Source: Rhizobium sp. J15
GTDB taxonomy: Bacteria; Pseudomonadota; Alphaproteobacteria; Rhizobiales; Rhizobiaceae
Assembly (NCBI RefSeq): GCF_002531825.1
Contig: NZ_NWSX01000010.1
Span: forward strand, 62,001-126,000
Direction of reading: 5' to 3'
Length of the DNA: 64,000 bases
Shown here: positions 1 to 9,714 of the stretch, piece by piece
How positions within the stretch are numbered: the stretch's first letter is position 1
Layout of the letters: each line of letters starts with the position of its first letter
Position numbers and translations under genes: made by a program
The notes under the pieces: model-generated
What the model was told of the DNA's origin: nothing
Seen by the model: only the letters and a program-made list of their open reading frames with translations
The model's database searches: none

Positions 1-1
1 C

Positions 2-796
2 AGCGCACTTGCCGGCCTTGTCGGCGCGCTCGGCTCGATGCCTTCGGCCTATAACGAACTCATCATGCGCGAGGAGCGCAACCGGTCGCGGGCGCTGGCG
101 GGCTTCTTCGATCTCTTCGGCGCGCGCATGGCCGAACTCTTCGCCGATGCCAGCGAGAAATACCGCATCGCCCGGCGGCTGCGCTGGGGCGGGGTTTCAG
201 CGAGCAATGCCTTCGTCACCACGCTGCTTTCGCTCACCGGCTTCGGCACCAAGCGGCTCGTCGAAAAGAGCGGTGTCGAGGAAGAGCTGATCCTGCGTTT
301 TTCCGGCTTCTTCGCCGCGCGCAACCGCAATGCCGTCAATCTGCGCGCCATGCTCACCGAATTCAGCGGCCTGCCTATTGAAATCGAATTGTTCCGCGGC
401 CGCTGGCTCACCATTCCGGTGGAGGAGCGCAGCCGCATGGGCCAGCCGCGGGGCGTCCAGCTCGGCGTCAATGCGACGGCGGGGGCTGCCATCCACGATT
501 TCAGCGGCGGCTTCCGCATCGTCATCGGCCCGCTCGGCTACGCCGATTATCTCTCGCTGGCGCCGGGCGGCCGCGCCATCACCGAACTCTTCGCCCTGAC
601 GCGGCTTTATGTCGGCGCGGCGCTCGAATTCGACATTCAGGTCATCCTGAAGAAGGAGGACGTTCCCTTCTGCCGGCTCGGACAGGCGGGCGATCCGCCG
701 CGCCTCGGCTGGAACAGCTGGGCGCGGATCGCCCCAGCGGCACAGGACAGCGGCGATGCAGTGATCGTCGAGCGTCTGCCGGCCGAGATGCGGTGA
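2..796 (+). CDS. tssG: T6SS baseplate protein TssG (ImpH/VasB), 5' truncated
   Basis: The open frame runs in from the window edge, so the N-terminus is missing. The visible part begins GLVGALGSMPSAYNE, which matches the conserved N-terminal stretch of TssG, and then shows the acidic/arginine-rich helix (MREERNRSRALAGFFDLF) and the later IGPLGYADYLSL motif seen in this family. TssG pairs with TssF in the T6SS baseplate wedge at the cytoplasmic face of the membrane complex. The frame ends at TGA 794-796, only 11 bases before the ATG of the FHA gene, so the two are co-transcribed as the start of the visible T6SS operon. About a fifth of the protein is probably lost. Confidence in the family is high because every downstream gene is also T6SS. 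Confidence 0.9.
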   Translation, partial: SALAGLVGALGSMPSAYNELIMREERNRSRALAGFFDLFGARMAELFADASEKYRIARRLRWGGVSASNAFVTTLLSLTGFGTKRLVEKSGVEEELILRFSGFFAARNRNAVNLRAMLTEFSGLPIEIELFRGRWLTIPVEERSRMGQPRGVQLGVNATAGAAIHDFSGGFRIVIGPLGYADYLSLAPGGRAITELFALTRLYVGAALEFDIQVILKKEDVPFCRLGQAGDPPRLGWNSWARIAPAAQDSGDAVIVERLPAEMR

Positions 797-807
797 GGGA
801 GGCAAGG

Positions 808-1992
808 ATGCGGCTCGAACTGAGAGAGATCACCAGCGACGTGGCCATGCCGGCCGGCCGATCGAAATGGTTCTTCGAACGTGGCCGACGCACGCTCGGC
901 CGGGCGCCCGACTGCGACTGGCGGCTGCCGGAGGACCGGCGTTCGATTTCGAAGCTGCATTGCATCATCGAGCGCGACCGCGACGGCTTCCTGCTGCGCG
1001 ACCAGAGCGCCAACGGCTCCCGGGTCGATGGCGTCACCGTGCATGAAGGCGAGATCGCCAGGCTCTCCGACCGGTCGCGGCTGGAGATGGGCGGACTTGC
1101 CTTCTCGGTCCACATCTCAGGCAGCGGCGACCAGGAAATCGAAGATCCCGACGCGGGTCTCGTGCTCAGCGATGAACCGCTGACCATTTCCGCGATCCTC
1201 GCCGACATCGCCCCGGGCGGGCGGACCGCGAGCGGCATTCTCGGCGAGCGCATCGCCGATGACTGGACCCTGCCCGACCAAAGCGGCAGGAAAGGCGCGG
1301 CCTCCTCCCGCAATGTCGAGATCGGCTGGAGCGGCCCTCCGGAAACCCGCTCGGTCACTCAGCTTCTGCCGGAGGACTGGAATTCCGACGAGACGGAGTA
1401 CGGTAGCCACCTCGAACATGGCGCCGCCACCCATGTCTCCGTGCCGATCGCGCAGCGCAGGCCTGCGGCGGTGGAGATCGTCAATGACAACGATCCGCAG
1501 CCCGAGGCCGAGGACTTTCCGAGCCTGACGATCGGCCGGCCGGAAACCTTTGCGGATCGTCTGGAGCCGCTGCTTGCCCGGCTCGAACAGGCAGTCGATG
1601 GTGCCTATGCCGTCTTCGACATGAACGCGCCGCCCTCCGGGCCGGAACCGGATTTCCTGGCCGGCCGGGAGGAGGCGCTCCTCACACGTATCGAGGCCGT
1701 GCTCGGCCAGCAGCTCACGCTCAATTCCGCGCTCGAGGCCCTTGTCCAGGCAGCCGGCCGGCTGGAACCGCGCATTGTCGAGGCGCAGGTCGAGACCGGC
1801 GTCTGGGGCCTGCCCTGGCGCCGCGACGGAAACTATTGGCAAGCCTACCGGGCAGAATTCGAAAAGGACGGCAAGAGCCGGTCGATCCAGGATGTTTTCC
1901 GCGACGCGATGTCCGATGCGGTGAGCAGCAGAGAGGCAGGGCCTCGTCCGCAAGACGGGCAGGAAGGAAAAGACGCGCATCATGAGGAATGA
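808..1992 (+). CDS. tagH: T6SS-associated FHA-domain protein TagH/Fha (ImpI)
   Basis: A 394-residue protein with an N-terminal forkhead-associated domain (about residues 25-95). It carries the phosphothreonine-reading signature: GR (Gly31-Arg32), SKLH (Ser49 to His51) and an Asn in SANG (Asn69). A long acidic, proline-containing linker leads to a C-terminal TagH-type domain (about 250-390). Fha proteins bind phosphothreonine on T6SS partners; in Agrobacterium the partner is TssL. I chose ATG 808 over the in-frame GTG at 793 because a GGGAGG ribosome-binding site lies just upstream of 808 and because the GTG lies inside tssG. The 3' end overlaps tssK by 11 bases, which suggests translational coupling. 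In the Rhizobium imp nomenclature this would be impI. Confidence 0.88.
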   Translation: MRLELREITSDVAMPAGRSKWFFERGRRTLGRAPDCDWRLPEDRRSISKLHCIIERDRDGFLLRDQSANGSRVDGVTVHEGEIARLSDRSRLEMGGLAFSVHISGSGDQEIEDPDAGLVLSDEPLTISAILADIAPGGRTASGILGERIADDWTLPDQSGRKGAASSRNVEIGWSGPPETRSVTQLLPEDWNSDETEYGSHLEHGAATHVSVPIAQRRPAAVEIVNDNDPQPEAEDFPSLTIGRPETFADRLEPLLARLEQAVDGAYAVFDMNAPPSGPEPDFLAGREEALLTRIEAVLGQQLTLNSALEALVQAAGRLEPRIVEAQVETGVWGLPWRRDGNYWQAYRAEFEKDGKSRSIQDVFRDAMSDAVSSREAGPRPQDGQEGKDAHHEE

Positions 1993-3322
1993 AAACCGGG
2001 TGGCCTGGAGCGAAGGCATGTTCCTTCGCGTGCAGCATTTCCAGCAGGCGGACCGCTGGACCGAGCGACTCGTGCGCACCGCCACGCACGGCCTAGCGCC
2101 CTATCCCTGGGGCATAACGGAGATCGGCATCGACCGCGGCGCGCTGGCGATCGGCCAGTTCGCGCTGTCGAACCTGCGCGGCGTATTGCCCGACGGCACG
2201 CCCTTCGAAGCCCCCGTCGATGCCGATCTGCCGCCGCCGCTCGATCTCGACGAGAACACCAAGAATTCGGTCGTCTATCTCGCACTTCCCGCCCGCCAGC
2301 CCGGCAAGGCTGACGTGGCGCTGAACGGCGGCGCGCAGCGCAACAGCGTCCGTCTCGTGGCCTCGCCCTATGAGGCGCCCGACGCCAATGTCGAGACCGA
2401 CTTCATGGCGCCGATCGACGTCGGCCGCCTCAGCCTGCGTTATCTCAAGACCGGCGACGAGCTTGCCGGCTACGAGCTGATCGGCCTCGCCCGCATCATC
2501 GAGGTGCGCTCCGACAGGGCCGTCATTCTCGATCCCGACTACATCCTGCCAAGCCTCAACTGCACGGCCGCCGGCCGGCTGAACGAATTGATCACCGAGC
2601 TTCTCGGCATCGTGCGCCACCGTGCCGAAGCGATCGCCGAACGGATCGGCGATCCCACCATCCGCGGCACGGCGGAGGTCGGCGACTATCTGCTCCTGCA
2701 GATCCTCAACCGCGCCGATCCGATGCTGAAACATATTTCGGCCAATGCCACGCGCATCCACCCGATCGTCTTTTACGAGCACTGCATCCAGCTTGCCGGG
2801 GAGCTCGCCACCTTCACGACCGACCGCAAGCGCGCCAGCGATTTCGCGCCCTATCGGCATGACGACCTGAAGGCGACCTTCGCCGCCGTCTTCGATGATC
2901 TCAGAGCTTCGCTTTCCTCCGTGCTCGAACAGGCGGCGGTGGCGATCGAGCTTGCCGAGCGCCGGCATGGTGTCCGGATCGGCACGATCAACGACCGCAC
3001 GCTGCTTCGCGATGCCGGTTTCGTGCTGGCGGTCCGCGCCGAAATGCCGGCCGAGGAGGTGCGCCGCAAGCTGCCGGCGCAGATCAAGGTCGGGCCGGTC
3101 GAGCGCATCGCCGACCTCGTCAACGTGGCGCTGCCGGGCATTCCCGTGCGGCCGCTGCCGGTGCTGCCGCGCCAGCTGCCCTATCGCTCCGGCACCATCT
3201 ACTTCGAACTCGACACCAAGAATCCGCTCTGGAAACAACTCGATACCTCCGGCGCCATCGCCGTGCATCTCGCCGGCGATTTCCCCGGGCTCGAAATAGA
3301 ATTGTGGGCCCTTAGAGAATGA
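1982..3322 (+). CDS. tssK: T6SS baseplate protein TssK (ImpJ/VasE)
   Basis: A 446-residue protein of normal length for TssK. It opens with the family hallmark V-W-SEGMFLRVQHFQQ near residues 8-22 and later has RLSLRYLK. TssK trimers connect the baseplate (TssF/TssG wedges) to the cytoplasmic parts of the TssL/TssM membrane complex. There is no signal peptide or membrane segment, as expected for a cytoplasmic adaptor. The start overlaps tagH by 11 bases and the stop overlaps the tssL start by 4 (ATGA), so it sits in a tightly coupled operon. No key region appears missing. Confidence 0.93.
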   Translation: MRNENRVAWSEGMFLRVQHFQQADRWTERLVRTATHGLAPYPWGITEIGIDRGALAIGQFALSNLRGVLPDGTPFEAPVDADLPPPLDLDENTKNSVVYLALPARQPGKADVALNGGAQRNSVRLVASPYEAPDANVETDFMAPIDVGRLSLRYLKTGDELAGYELIGLARIIEVRSDRAVILDPDYILPSLNCTAAGRLNELITELLGIVRHRAEAIAERIGDPTIRGTAEVGDYLLLQILNRADPMLKHISANATRIHPIVFYEHCIQLAGELATFTTDRKRASDFAPYRHDDLKATFAAVFDDLRASLSSVLEQAAVAIELAERRHGVRIGTINDRTLLRDAGFVLAVRAEMPAEEVRRKLPAQIKVGPVERIADLVNVALPGIPVRPLPVLPRQLPYRSGTIYFELDTKNPLWKQLDTSGAIAVHLAGDFPGLEIELWALRE

Positions 3323-4854
3323 AGAACGAACCCGCTTCCACCTGGCAAAGCCTGCCGACCATCGTCGAACTCACCGAGGATGGCGTGAAGAAAAAGCAAT
3401 CCGCCCGCAAGATGGCGGAGATGCTGGACGACGTTCTCGATTTTCCCGAAGGCGAGAAGGGACCGGCACCGGCGGGGCCGTCCGCGACCGGCGGTGTCTC
3501 GGTCGAAACGCTCGTGCGGGATTTCCGCTTCGGTGCCGAAGACGTGCCGACCCTGGTGCGCTCGGCCGCACCACTGCTCAACCTCGCCCATGGCCTGCGC
3601 TACACGGAAGAGCAGCCTGATATCGATGAACTCAGAGCGGTGGCGATCGCAGCGGTCGGCCGCTACGAGCGGGATCTCGCCAGCGCGCGCATCAGCCCCG
3701 AACGGGCGCGCGCCGCCCATTATATCGTCTGCGCGACGGTCGACGACGTGGTGCTCAGCAAAGCCTGGGGCGTGCGTGCCGGCTGGGCCCGTTCGGGCCT
3801 CGTCTCCACCTTCCACATGGACGTGACCGGCGGCGAACGCGTGTTCGACCTGCTCGACCATTTCCACCAGAGCCCCGGCGCCAACAAGGACCTGCTGCTG
3901 CTCATCTATCTCTGCCTGTCGCTCGCCTTCGAGGGCCGCACCCGCGTTTCCGCGCGCGGCGGGCTGGAGCTCGCACGCATCCGCGACAGTCTCTATAAGA
4001 CGCTGCTCGGCCAATACGGGGTCTTCGAGCGGGAGCTTTCCCCGCATTGGAAGGGCGTTTCCGCCCGGCACCAGCCGCTGCGCACCGCCGCCGCCCTTTG
4101 GACGCTTCTTTCCGTCCTGACGCTGATCCTAGCGCTCGGCTATCTCTTCTTCACGCTCTCGCTGAACCGCGCCTCCGACGGCACGTTCGAGCGCCTTGCC
4201 AAGCTGCCGCCGCGCGAGACACCCAGCGTGCTGGTCGAGATGCCGGAGCCACCGCGCGAAGTGCCGCCCGTCGTCGTCGCGGAAACGCCGCCGCCACCGC
4301 CTCCGCCGCCGCAAATCAAGCCGCCGAGCCGGCTCGACAATCTGCTCGCCTTCCTCCAGCCGGAGGTCGAGAAGAAGCTCGTCACGCTCTCGGATTCGAA
4401 CGGCAGGCTCCTGGTGCGCATCAGCAACTCCGGCCTGTTTGCCACCGGCAGCGCCGAGGTCAGCGAGAAGTTCCACGATCTCCTGCAGCGGATCGGCGGA
4501 GCGCTCGCCGCGGAGAAATTCCGCGCCGTCGTCATGGGCTATACGGACAATGTGCCGATCCGCACCATCCAGTTCCCCTCCAACTGGCACCTGTCGGAAG
4601 CCCGCGCCAAGGCGGTCGGCGAAATCCTGGCGTCGTTCACCGGGCCGGGGGCGATCCTGACCGAGGGGCGCGCCGACAGCGATCCGATCGCCGGCAACGA
4701 CACGCAGGAGGGCCGGGAGATGAACCGCCGCACCGAGATCCTGGTGCTGACCGATCCGAGCGAGCGGCTGAGCGACGCCGGCTTCAAGACGCCGCCGATC
4801 GAGGCCGAACGACCGACTGAACCGGCTGCCGCCGCAGGAGGCGCGTCGCGATGA
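3319..4854 (+). CDS. tssL: T6SS membrane protein TssL (DotU/ImpK) with C-terminal OmpA-like domain
   Basis: A 511-residue evolved TssL. Residues about 60-255 form the cytoplasmic DotU/IcmH domain (FRFGAEDVPTLVRSAAPLLN, then LLLLIYLCLSLAFEGR). One transmembrane helix lies at about 257-280, followed by a proline-rich periplasmic linker (about 303-342, including a run of eight prolines). An OmpA/MotB peptidoglycan-binding domain covers about 355-500, with YTDNVPI and the closing NRRTEI motif. The N-terminal tail contains LPTIVEL with Thr at position 14, the residue phosphorylated by PpkA in Agrobacterium TssL. It forms the inner-membrane complex with TssM. The gene overlaps both tssK and tssM by ATGA junctions. 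Confidence 0.93.
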   Translation: MKNEPASTWQSLPTIVELTEDGVKKKQSARKMAEMLDDVLDFPEGEKGPAPAGPSATGGVSVETLVRDFRFGAEDVPTLVRSAAPLLNLAHGLRYTEEQPDIDELRAVAIAAVGRYERDLASARISPERARAAHYIVCATVDDVVLSKAWGVRAGWARSGLVSTFHMDVTGGERVFDLLDHFHQSPGANKDLLLLIYLCLSLAFEGRTRVSARGGLELARIRDSLYKTLLGQYGVFERELSPHWKGVSARHQPLRTAAALWTLLSVLTLILALGYLFFTLSLNRASDGTFERLAKLPPRETPSVLVEMPEPPREVPPVVVAETPPPPPPPPQIKPPSRLDNLLAFLQPEVEKKLVTLSDSNGRLLVRISNSGLFATGSAEVSEKFHDLLQRIGGALAAEKFRAVVMGYTDNVPIRTIQFPSNWHLSEARAKAVGEILASFTGPGAILTEGRADSDPIAGNDTQEGREMNRRTEILVLTDPSERLSDAGFKTPPIEAERPTEPAAAAGGASR

Positions 4855-7800
4855 ATCCGCTTAGCTATTTCTATACGCTGCGTTCCTATGTGGAGGCCTA
4901 TGCCGGCCTTCTCGGCCGCCGCTTCATCTCGGTCATCTGGGTGGCGGCGATCTGCATCGTCATCTGGTTCTACGGCTATCTCGCCGCCTATGGCGACTTC
5001 AAGCCGCTCGCCAGCGCTTCGGCGCGGCTGACGCTGATCGGCGTCGTCATCGCCGCCTGGCTCGCCTATCTCCTCTTCACCGTGATCCGCGACCGCCGCC
5101 GCGACAAGCAGCTGGTCGAAGGGATCGAGCGCGACGCCGAGGCCGAAGCGGCGGCCAGCCAGCAGGCCGAAGTCGGCGAGATCCATAGCCGGCTCAAGGA
5201 GGCCCTGCAGCTCCTGCGCCGCATCACCAAGCGACGCTTCGGCTATATTTACGAGCTGCCCTGGTACGTGATCTTCGGCGCGCCCGGCTCCGGCAAGACG
5301 ACGGCGCTCAGCAATTCCGGCCTCAAATTCCCGCTCGGCGATGCGCTCGGCAGCAATTCGGTGCAGGGCATCGGCGGCACGCGCAACTGCAATTGGTGGT
5401 TCACCGACGAGGCGATCCTCATCGATACCGCCGGCCGCTACACCACGCAGGACGATCTGAACGGGACCGCCAAGGCCGGCTGGGAAGGCTTTCTCGGCCT
5501 CTTGCGCAAATACCGCCGGTCGCAGCCGATCAACGGCGCGCTGGTGACGCTGTCGATCGGCGATCTCTTGACGCGCGACCCCGAAGCCCAGCGCGAGGAA
5601 ATCCGGGCGATCCGCCAGCGGCTTTCCGAACTCGACGAACTCCTGCATGCGCGCGTGCCGGTCTATCTGCTGCTGACCAAGGCCGATCTCCTGACCGGCT
5701 TCGTCGAATTCTTCGACGGCTTCAACAAGAGCGACCGCGAACAGGTGTGGGGCACGACCTTCGGGCTCGACGAGAGCTACAAGGCGGCAAACCTGCCGGA
5801 GCGTTTCGTCGAAGAATTCACCCTGCTGCAGCAGCGCGTCGACGCCATGCTGATCGAGCGCCTGCAGCAGGAGCCCAATCCGGAACTGCGCGGCCGCATC
5901 TTCCGCTTCCCGGCCGAGCTCGCCTCCCTGAAGGAGCGCCTGCATGACGTCATGACGGAGCTGTGCTCAGGTTCGAAACTGGTGGAGGCGCCGCTCCTGC
6001 GCGGCATCTATTTCGCCTCCGGCACCCAGCGGGAGGAAACGGTCGCCCTTCCCCGCCTGCGGCGCAGCTATTTCCTTTCGCGCCTCTTCAAGGAGGTGAT
6101 CTTCGGCGAAGCATCGCTGGTTGCTCGCGACAAACGGCTTTCGAGCCGGCAGCTTCTCTTCCGCCGAGCCGCCTATGCGAGCGCGGTGCTCTTGCTTGCC
6201 GTAGTGCTGACGAGCTGGACGGCCACCTATTTCCAGAATACGTCAGCGCTCGCCGGCGCGGAAAGGCGCATCGACGCCTATGAGCAGTTGGTGCGCGGCG
6301 TGCCTGTTCGAGACGTCTCGGATGCGGATTTCCTGCGCATCCTGCCGGCGCTCGACAATCTCGCGGCCGTCACCACCGATTTCTCCAAGACCCGCGTCTG
6401 GCCGGTGAGCCTCGGCCTCGACCAAGAGAGCAAGGTCGCGAGCCGCCAGCGCGAGGCCTATCAGCGGGCGCTGAACACGCTGCTTCTGCCGCGCATGCTG
6501 GTGCAGCTTCAGAAGGACATGACCGAAACCACCGACGTCACCCGAACCTTCGACGCGCTGAAGCTCTACGGCATGCTCGGCGGGCTCGGCCCTGTGAATG
6601 CGGACTTCGCCTCGCTCGAGGCGGAAGACATGTTCACCAGGCTCTATCCCGACGAAGGCCGGGCCGCAGCCCGGCAGGCGCTGATCGCCCATGCCGAAGC
6701 CATGGCGCGCGGCGCGCTGCCGCCGATCGAACTCGACAAGACGCTGATCGCCAAGGCGCGCGAGATCATCCGCTCGCAGAATATCGCCAGCCGCGCCTAT
6801 GATATCCTGGCGGAATACCGCGCATCCCGCGCCCTCCCCGGCTGGAGTCCGGCCGGCGCACTCGGGCCGCTCGGCGAACAGGCGTTCGAGCGCACCTCCA
6901 AAGCGCCGCTCAATGAAGCCATTCCCGGCCTCTTCTCCGCGACCGGCTATCGCACCGTCGTTCTGCCTGAAATCACCGACGCCGCGCGTGAAGCGCTCGA
7001 CGAACAATGGGTCCGCGGCGATCCCAATCCCGCCGGCGTCACGGTCGACACCGTCGCCCAGGCCACGCTTCAGCTCTATTTCGACAATTTCGATCAGCGC
7101 TGGGCCACACTTCTCGCCGATCTCAGGGTCAAGCCCTCGCAGACGATCAGCGATGCGGCAGAAACCACCCGCATCCTGGCCGGCAAGCCCGGTCCGGTGG
7201 AGACGATCGCGAAGTCGATCGCCGCCGCAACCGACCTGCGCGCGCCCGGCGCCGAGATCGCCTCGGCCGCCGGCGACAACTTGGCCACATCGACCACGGC
7301 GCTCGCCAGCGCCGCGAATGCGCCCGATCCGTTCGGCCGTCTGCGCGACGCGCTGAAGGCGCCCTCCGGCCAGTCTTCGTCAACCGATCAGTCCAAGGAT
7401 GCGCCGCGATCGGAGATCGGGCAGTTGGAGCCGATCCTGCAAAGAGTGCAGGAACAGCTTTCGCGCGCCACGACATCGACCGCCGAAGTCGCCAAGGTCT
7501 TCGACGTCGACAGCCAGCTCACCGACGCCAATCAGGATCTGTTGCAGCAGGCGCGCAAACTGCCCACCCCAGTTGACAGCTGGATGGCGGGGCTTGCCGC
7601 GGATGTCGGTTCGCTGGCGGTCAAATCCGCCCGTTCCCGTATCAGCGACGCCTGGGCGGCCGAAGGCTCCGGCTTCTGCTCGAACGTCGTGACCGGCCGT
7701 TATCCCTTCGACCGGAAATCCTCCCGCGACGTCGCGATGAGCGACTTCGTCAGGCTGTTCGGGCCGGAAGGCCTGTTCAAGACCTTCTTCAAGGAGAAGC

Positions 7801-8327
7801 TCGAAGCCTTCGTCGATACCAGCGCTTCGCCCTGGGGCTGGAAGGGCACTTTCGGCGCGGCGAGCATTCCGAGCGCGGCAATCGCCCAATTCGAGAATGC
7901 CGACAAGATCAACCGCGCCTTCTTCCCGGCCGGCAGCGAAAACCCGTCGATCACGATCAACGTCAAGCCGGTGTCGCTGAGCGATGCGGCCAGCGCCGTG
8001 ATGCTGGAGATCGAGGGCGAACGCGTCGTCTATTTCCATGGCCCGATCCAATCGAAATCGATCACCTGGCCGTCGACGGAAGCCAGCAACGCCTCGCGCC
8101 TCGCTTTCCAGCCGGGCGGCTGGCAGCAGGCCCTGACGGAGAACGGCGACTGGTCGCCCTTCCGCCTGTTCGACGATGCCAACGTCACCATGCAGGGCGA
8201 CGACCTTTTCCGGGCGAAATTCCAGCAGGACAACCAGGCGGCGGAGTTCGACGTGCAATTCGGCTCGGTGCTCAATCCCTTCCGGCTGGAGGCGCTCGGC
8301 GCCTTCTCGTGCCCGGCGCAATTCTGA
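4851..8327 (+). CDS. tssM: T6SS membrane protein TssM (IcmF/ImpL)
   Basis: A 1158-residue IcmF-family protein. It has two N-terminal membrane segments (about 26-46 and 59-79), then a cytoplasmic NTPase-like domain with an intact Walker A GAPGSGKT at 143-150 and a Walker-B-like LIDTAGRY. A third membrane segment (about 438-458, ASAVLLLAVVLTSWTATYF) precedes the large periplasmic region. The C-terminal domain (from about 1000) has the VVYFHGPIQSKSITWP stretch typical of the TssJ-contacting end. TssM spans the inner membrane and, with TssL, drives assembly of the T6SS trans-envelope channel. Many TssM proteins have lost Walker A; this one keeps it, so ATP binding is plausible. Length is typical. 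Confidence 0.94.
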   Translation: MNPLSYFYTLRSYVEAYAGLLGRRFISVIWVAAICIVIWFYGYLAAYGDFKPLASASARLTLIGVVIAAWLAYLLFTVIRDRRRDKQLVEGIERDAEAEAAASQQAEVGEIHSRLKEALQLLRRITKRRFGYIYELPWYVIFGAPGSGKTTALSNSGLKFPLGDALGSNSVQGIGGTRNCNWWFTDEAILIDTAGRYTTQDDLNGTAKAGWEGFLGLLRKYRRSQPINGALVTLSIGDLLTRDPEAQREEIRAIRQRLSELDELLHARVPVYLLLTKADLLTGFVEFFDGFNKSDREQVWGTTFGLDESYKAANLPERFVEEFTLLQQRVDAMLIERLQQEPNPELRGRIFRFPAELASLKERLHDVMTELCSGSKLVEAPLLRGIYFASGTQREETVALPRLRRSYFLSRLFKEVIFGEASLVARDKRLSSRQLLFRRAAYASAVLLLAVVLTSWTATYFQNTSALAGAERRIDAYEQLVRGVPVRDVSDADFLRILPALDNLAAVTTDFSKTRVWPVSLGLDQESKVASRQREAYQRALNTLLLPRMLVQLQKDMTETTDVTRTFDALKLYGMLGGLGPVNADFASLEAEDMFTRLYPDEGRAAARQALIAHAEAMARGALPPIELDKTLIAKAREIIRSQNIASRAYDILAEYRASRALPGWSPAGALGPLGEQAFERTSKAPLNEAIPGLFSATGYRTVVLPEITDAAREALDEQWVRGDPNPAGVTVDTVAQATLQLYFDNFDQRWATLLADLRVKPSQTISDAAETTRILAGKPGPVETIAKSIAAATDLRAPGAEIASAAGDNLATSTTALASAANAPDPFGRLRDALKAPSGQSSSTDQSKDAPRSEIGQLEPILQRVQEQLSRATTSTAEVAKVFDVDSQLTDANQDLLQQARKLPTPVDSWMAGLAADVGSLAVKSARSRISDAWAAEGSGFCSNVVTGRYPFDRKSSRDVAMSDFVRLFGPEGLFKTFFKEKLEAFVDTSASPWGWKGTFGAASIPSAAIAQFENADKINRAFFPAGSENPSITINVKPVSLSDAASAVMLEIEGERVVYFHGPIQSKSITWPSTEASNASRLAFQPGGWQQALTENGDWSPFRLFDDANVTMQGDDLFRAKFQQDNQAAEFDVQFGSVLNPFRLEALGAFSCPAQF

Positions 8328-8337
8328 TCGGCAGATC

Positions 8338-9714
8338 ATGAACGAGCGCGCCACCCTCGAGCGAAACCCGACCGAAGCTGACCGGATCGGCTTCTACGGC
8401 AAGCTGCCGAGCCATGGCGATTTCGTTTCGATGGGGCTCGGCCGCGGCCTGCAATCCGCGCTCGACGCCTGGCTGCAGGCCGGGATGCAGGCGGCGCAGC
8501 ACGATCTCGGCGAGGAGTGGGAACGCCGTTTCCGCACGATGCCGGCATGGCGTTTCATCATCGAACGCGGCCTCTGGGGGCCGGCAACCGTTGCCGGCGT
8601 CCTGCTGCCCAGCCTCGACCGCGTCGGCCGCAGCTTTCCCCTCGTCATCGCCGCCCAGCTTCACGGCTTTTCCGAACATCCGCGCCAGCTCTATCTCGAC
8701 GACGCGTGGTTCACGGCAGTGGAGGCGATCGCCGAAAGCTCAGCCAGGCGCGATTTCGACATCAACCAGTTCACGGCAAGCCTCAAGCGGCTGCGCACCC
8801 TGCGGCCGGCCGATCTCGCGGAAAACGAGACGCTGCAGGACCGAGCCTCCAGCCGAGGCACGATCTGGTGGCACATCGACCCGGAGGAACGGCGGGCCAA
8901 GGGTTTCGGCGTCAGCGGCGCGCCGGAGCCTGCGCATTTCGCGAAGCTGCTTCGCGAGAGTTCCGGCGCGGTCTCAGCACCGCCGCAGCCTGAGACAGTC
9001 GCGACACCGCGCCCTGTCATCGTCGAACCGCATCATCATTCCCCGGTTCTCCGGCACAGCCACGCCACGCATCCCGGCACGCGGCTCAGCGTCAATGCCG
9101 ATGCGCTGCTCATTTCACAGACGCCCTCGCTGTTTGCCGTCGCCGATGGCGTCGGAGACGGCAATGCCGCTGCCGAAACCGGCAAGATCGCCGTTCATGT
9201 GCTGGCTGAAACGGCCCCGCAGCAGACGATCGAAGCTCTGATGCAGGAAATCAAAGGCAAGCTCGGCCGCGCCCACGGCCTGCTTCAGTCGGCCTATCTT
9301 TCCGAGGGGCGCGAACCATCGGCCGCCAGCATCGTCGTATTCGCAGCCCTTCAGGAGAGTTGTGCGCTGCTCTGGGTCGGCGATGCCCGCTGCTATCTCC
9401 TGCGCGACGGCATGATGCGCTGCCTGACCCGTGACCATGTGGAAGTCGGCCTGCGGCGCACGCTTTCGCGCGCCATCGGCATGCGCGGACATCTCGTTCC
9501 CGAAGTTCGCTCCGGCGGATTACAGGCCGGCGACCGGCTCCTGCTCTGCAGCGCGGCCCTTCCGAACGCCGTTCCCGAGCGCGGCATCGCCGAAATCCTG
9601 CTTTCGGCAGACATCGAAAAGGCCGCCGATATTCTCGTGCAGGAAGGGCTGATCGCCAATTGCCGCGAGAACCTCAGCGCCATCGTGATCGACGTGAAGA
9701 CCGATGGCGGATGA
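8338..9714 (+). CDS. tagF-pppA: TagF-PppA fusion: T6SS post-translational repressor and PP2C phosphatase
   Basis: A 458-residue two-domain protein. Residues 15-175 are TagF (IGFYGKLPSHGDFV, RVGRSFPLVIA). After a Pro/His-rich linker (about 205-238), residues 239-455 are a PP2C-type phosphatase with NADA in place of the usual NEDA, then VADGVGDG and GDARCYLLRDG, and a final RENLSAIV in place of the usual DN. TagF and PppA are usually separate genes; the fusion is known from Agrobacterium T6SS loci. The expected role is to dephosphorylate PpkA targets and block T6SS assembly. The start is ATG 8338, 10 bases after the tssM stop, with weak ribosome-binding sequence; longer in-frame extensions run inside tssM and are unlikely. 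It overlaps ppkA by 11 bases. Confidence 0.9.
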   Translation: MNERATLERNPTEADRIGFYGKLPSHGDFVSMGLGRGLQSALDAWLQAGMQAAQHDLGEEWERRFRTMPAWRFIIERGLWGPATVAGVLLPSLDRVGRSFPLVIAAQLHGFSEHPRQLYLDDAWFTAVEAIAESSARRDFDINQFTASLKRLRTLRPADLAENETLQDRASSRGTIWWHIDPEERRAKGFGVSGAPEPAHFAKLLRESSGAVSAPPQPETVATPRPVIVEPHHHSPVLRHSHATHPGTRLSVNADALLISQTPSLFAVADGVGDGNAAAETGKIAVHVLAETAPQQTIEALMQEIKGKLGRAHGLLQSAYLSEGREPSAASIVVFAALQESCALLWVGDARCYLLRDGMMRCLTRDHVEVGLRRTLSRAIGMRGHLVPEVRSGGLQAGDRLLLCSAALPNAVPERGIAEILLSADIEKAADILVQEGLIANCRENLSAIVIDVKTDGG

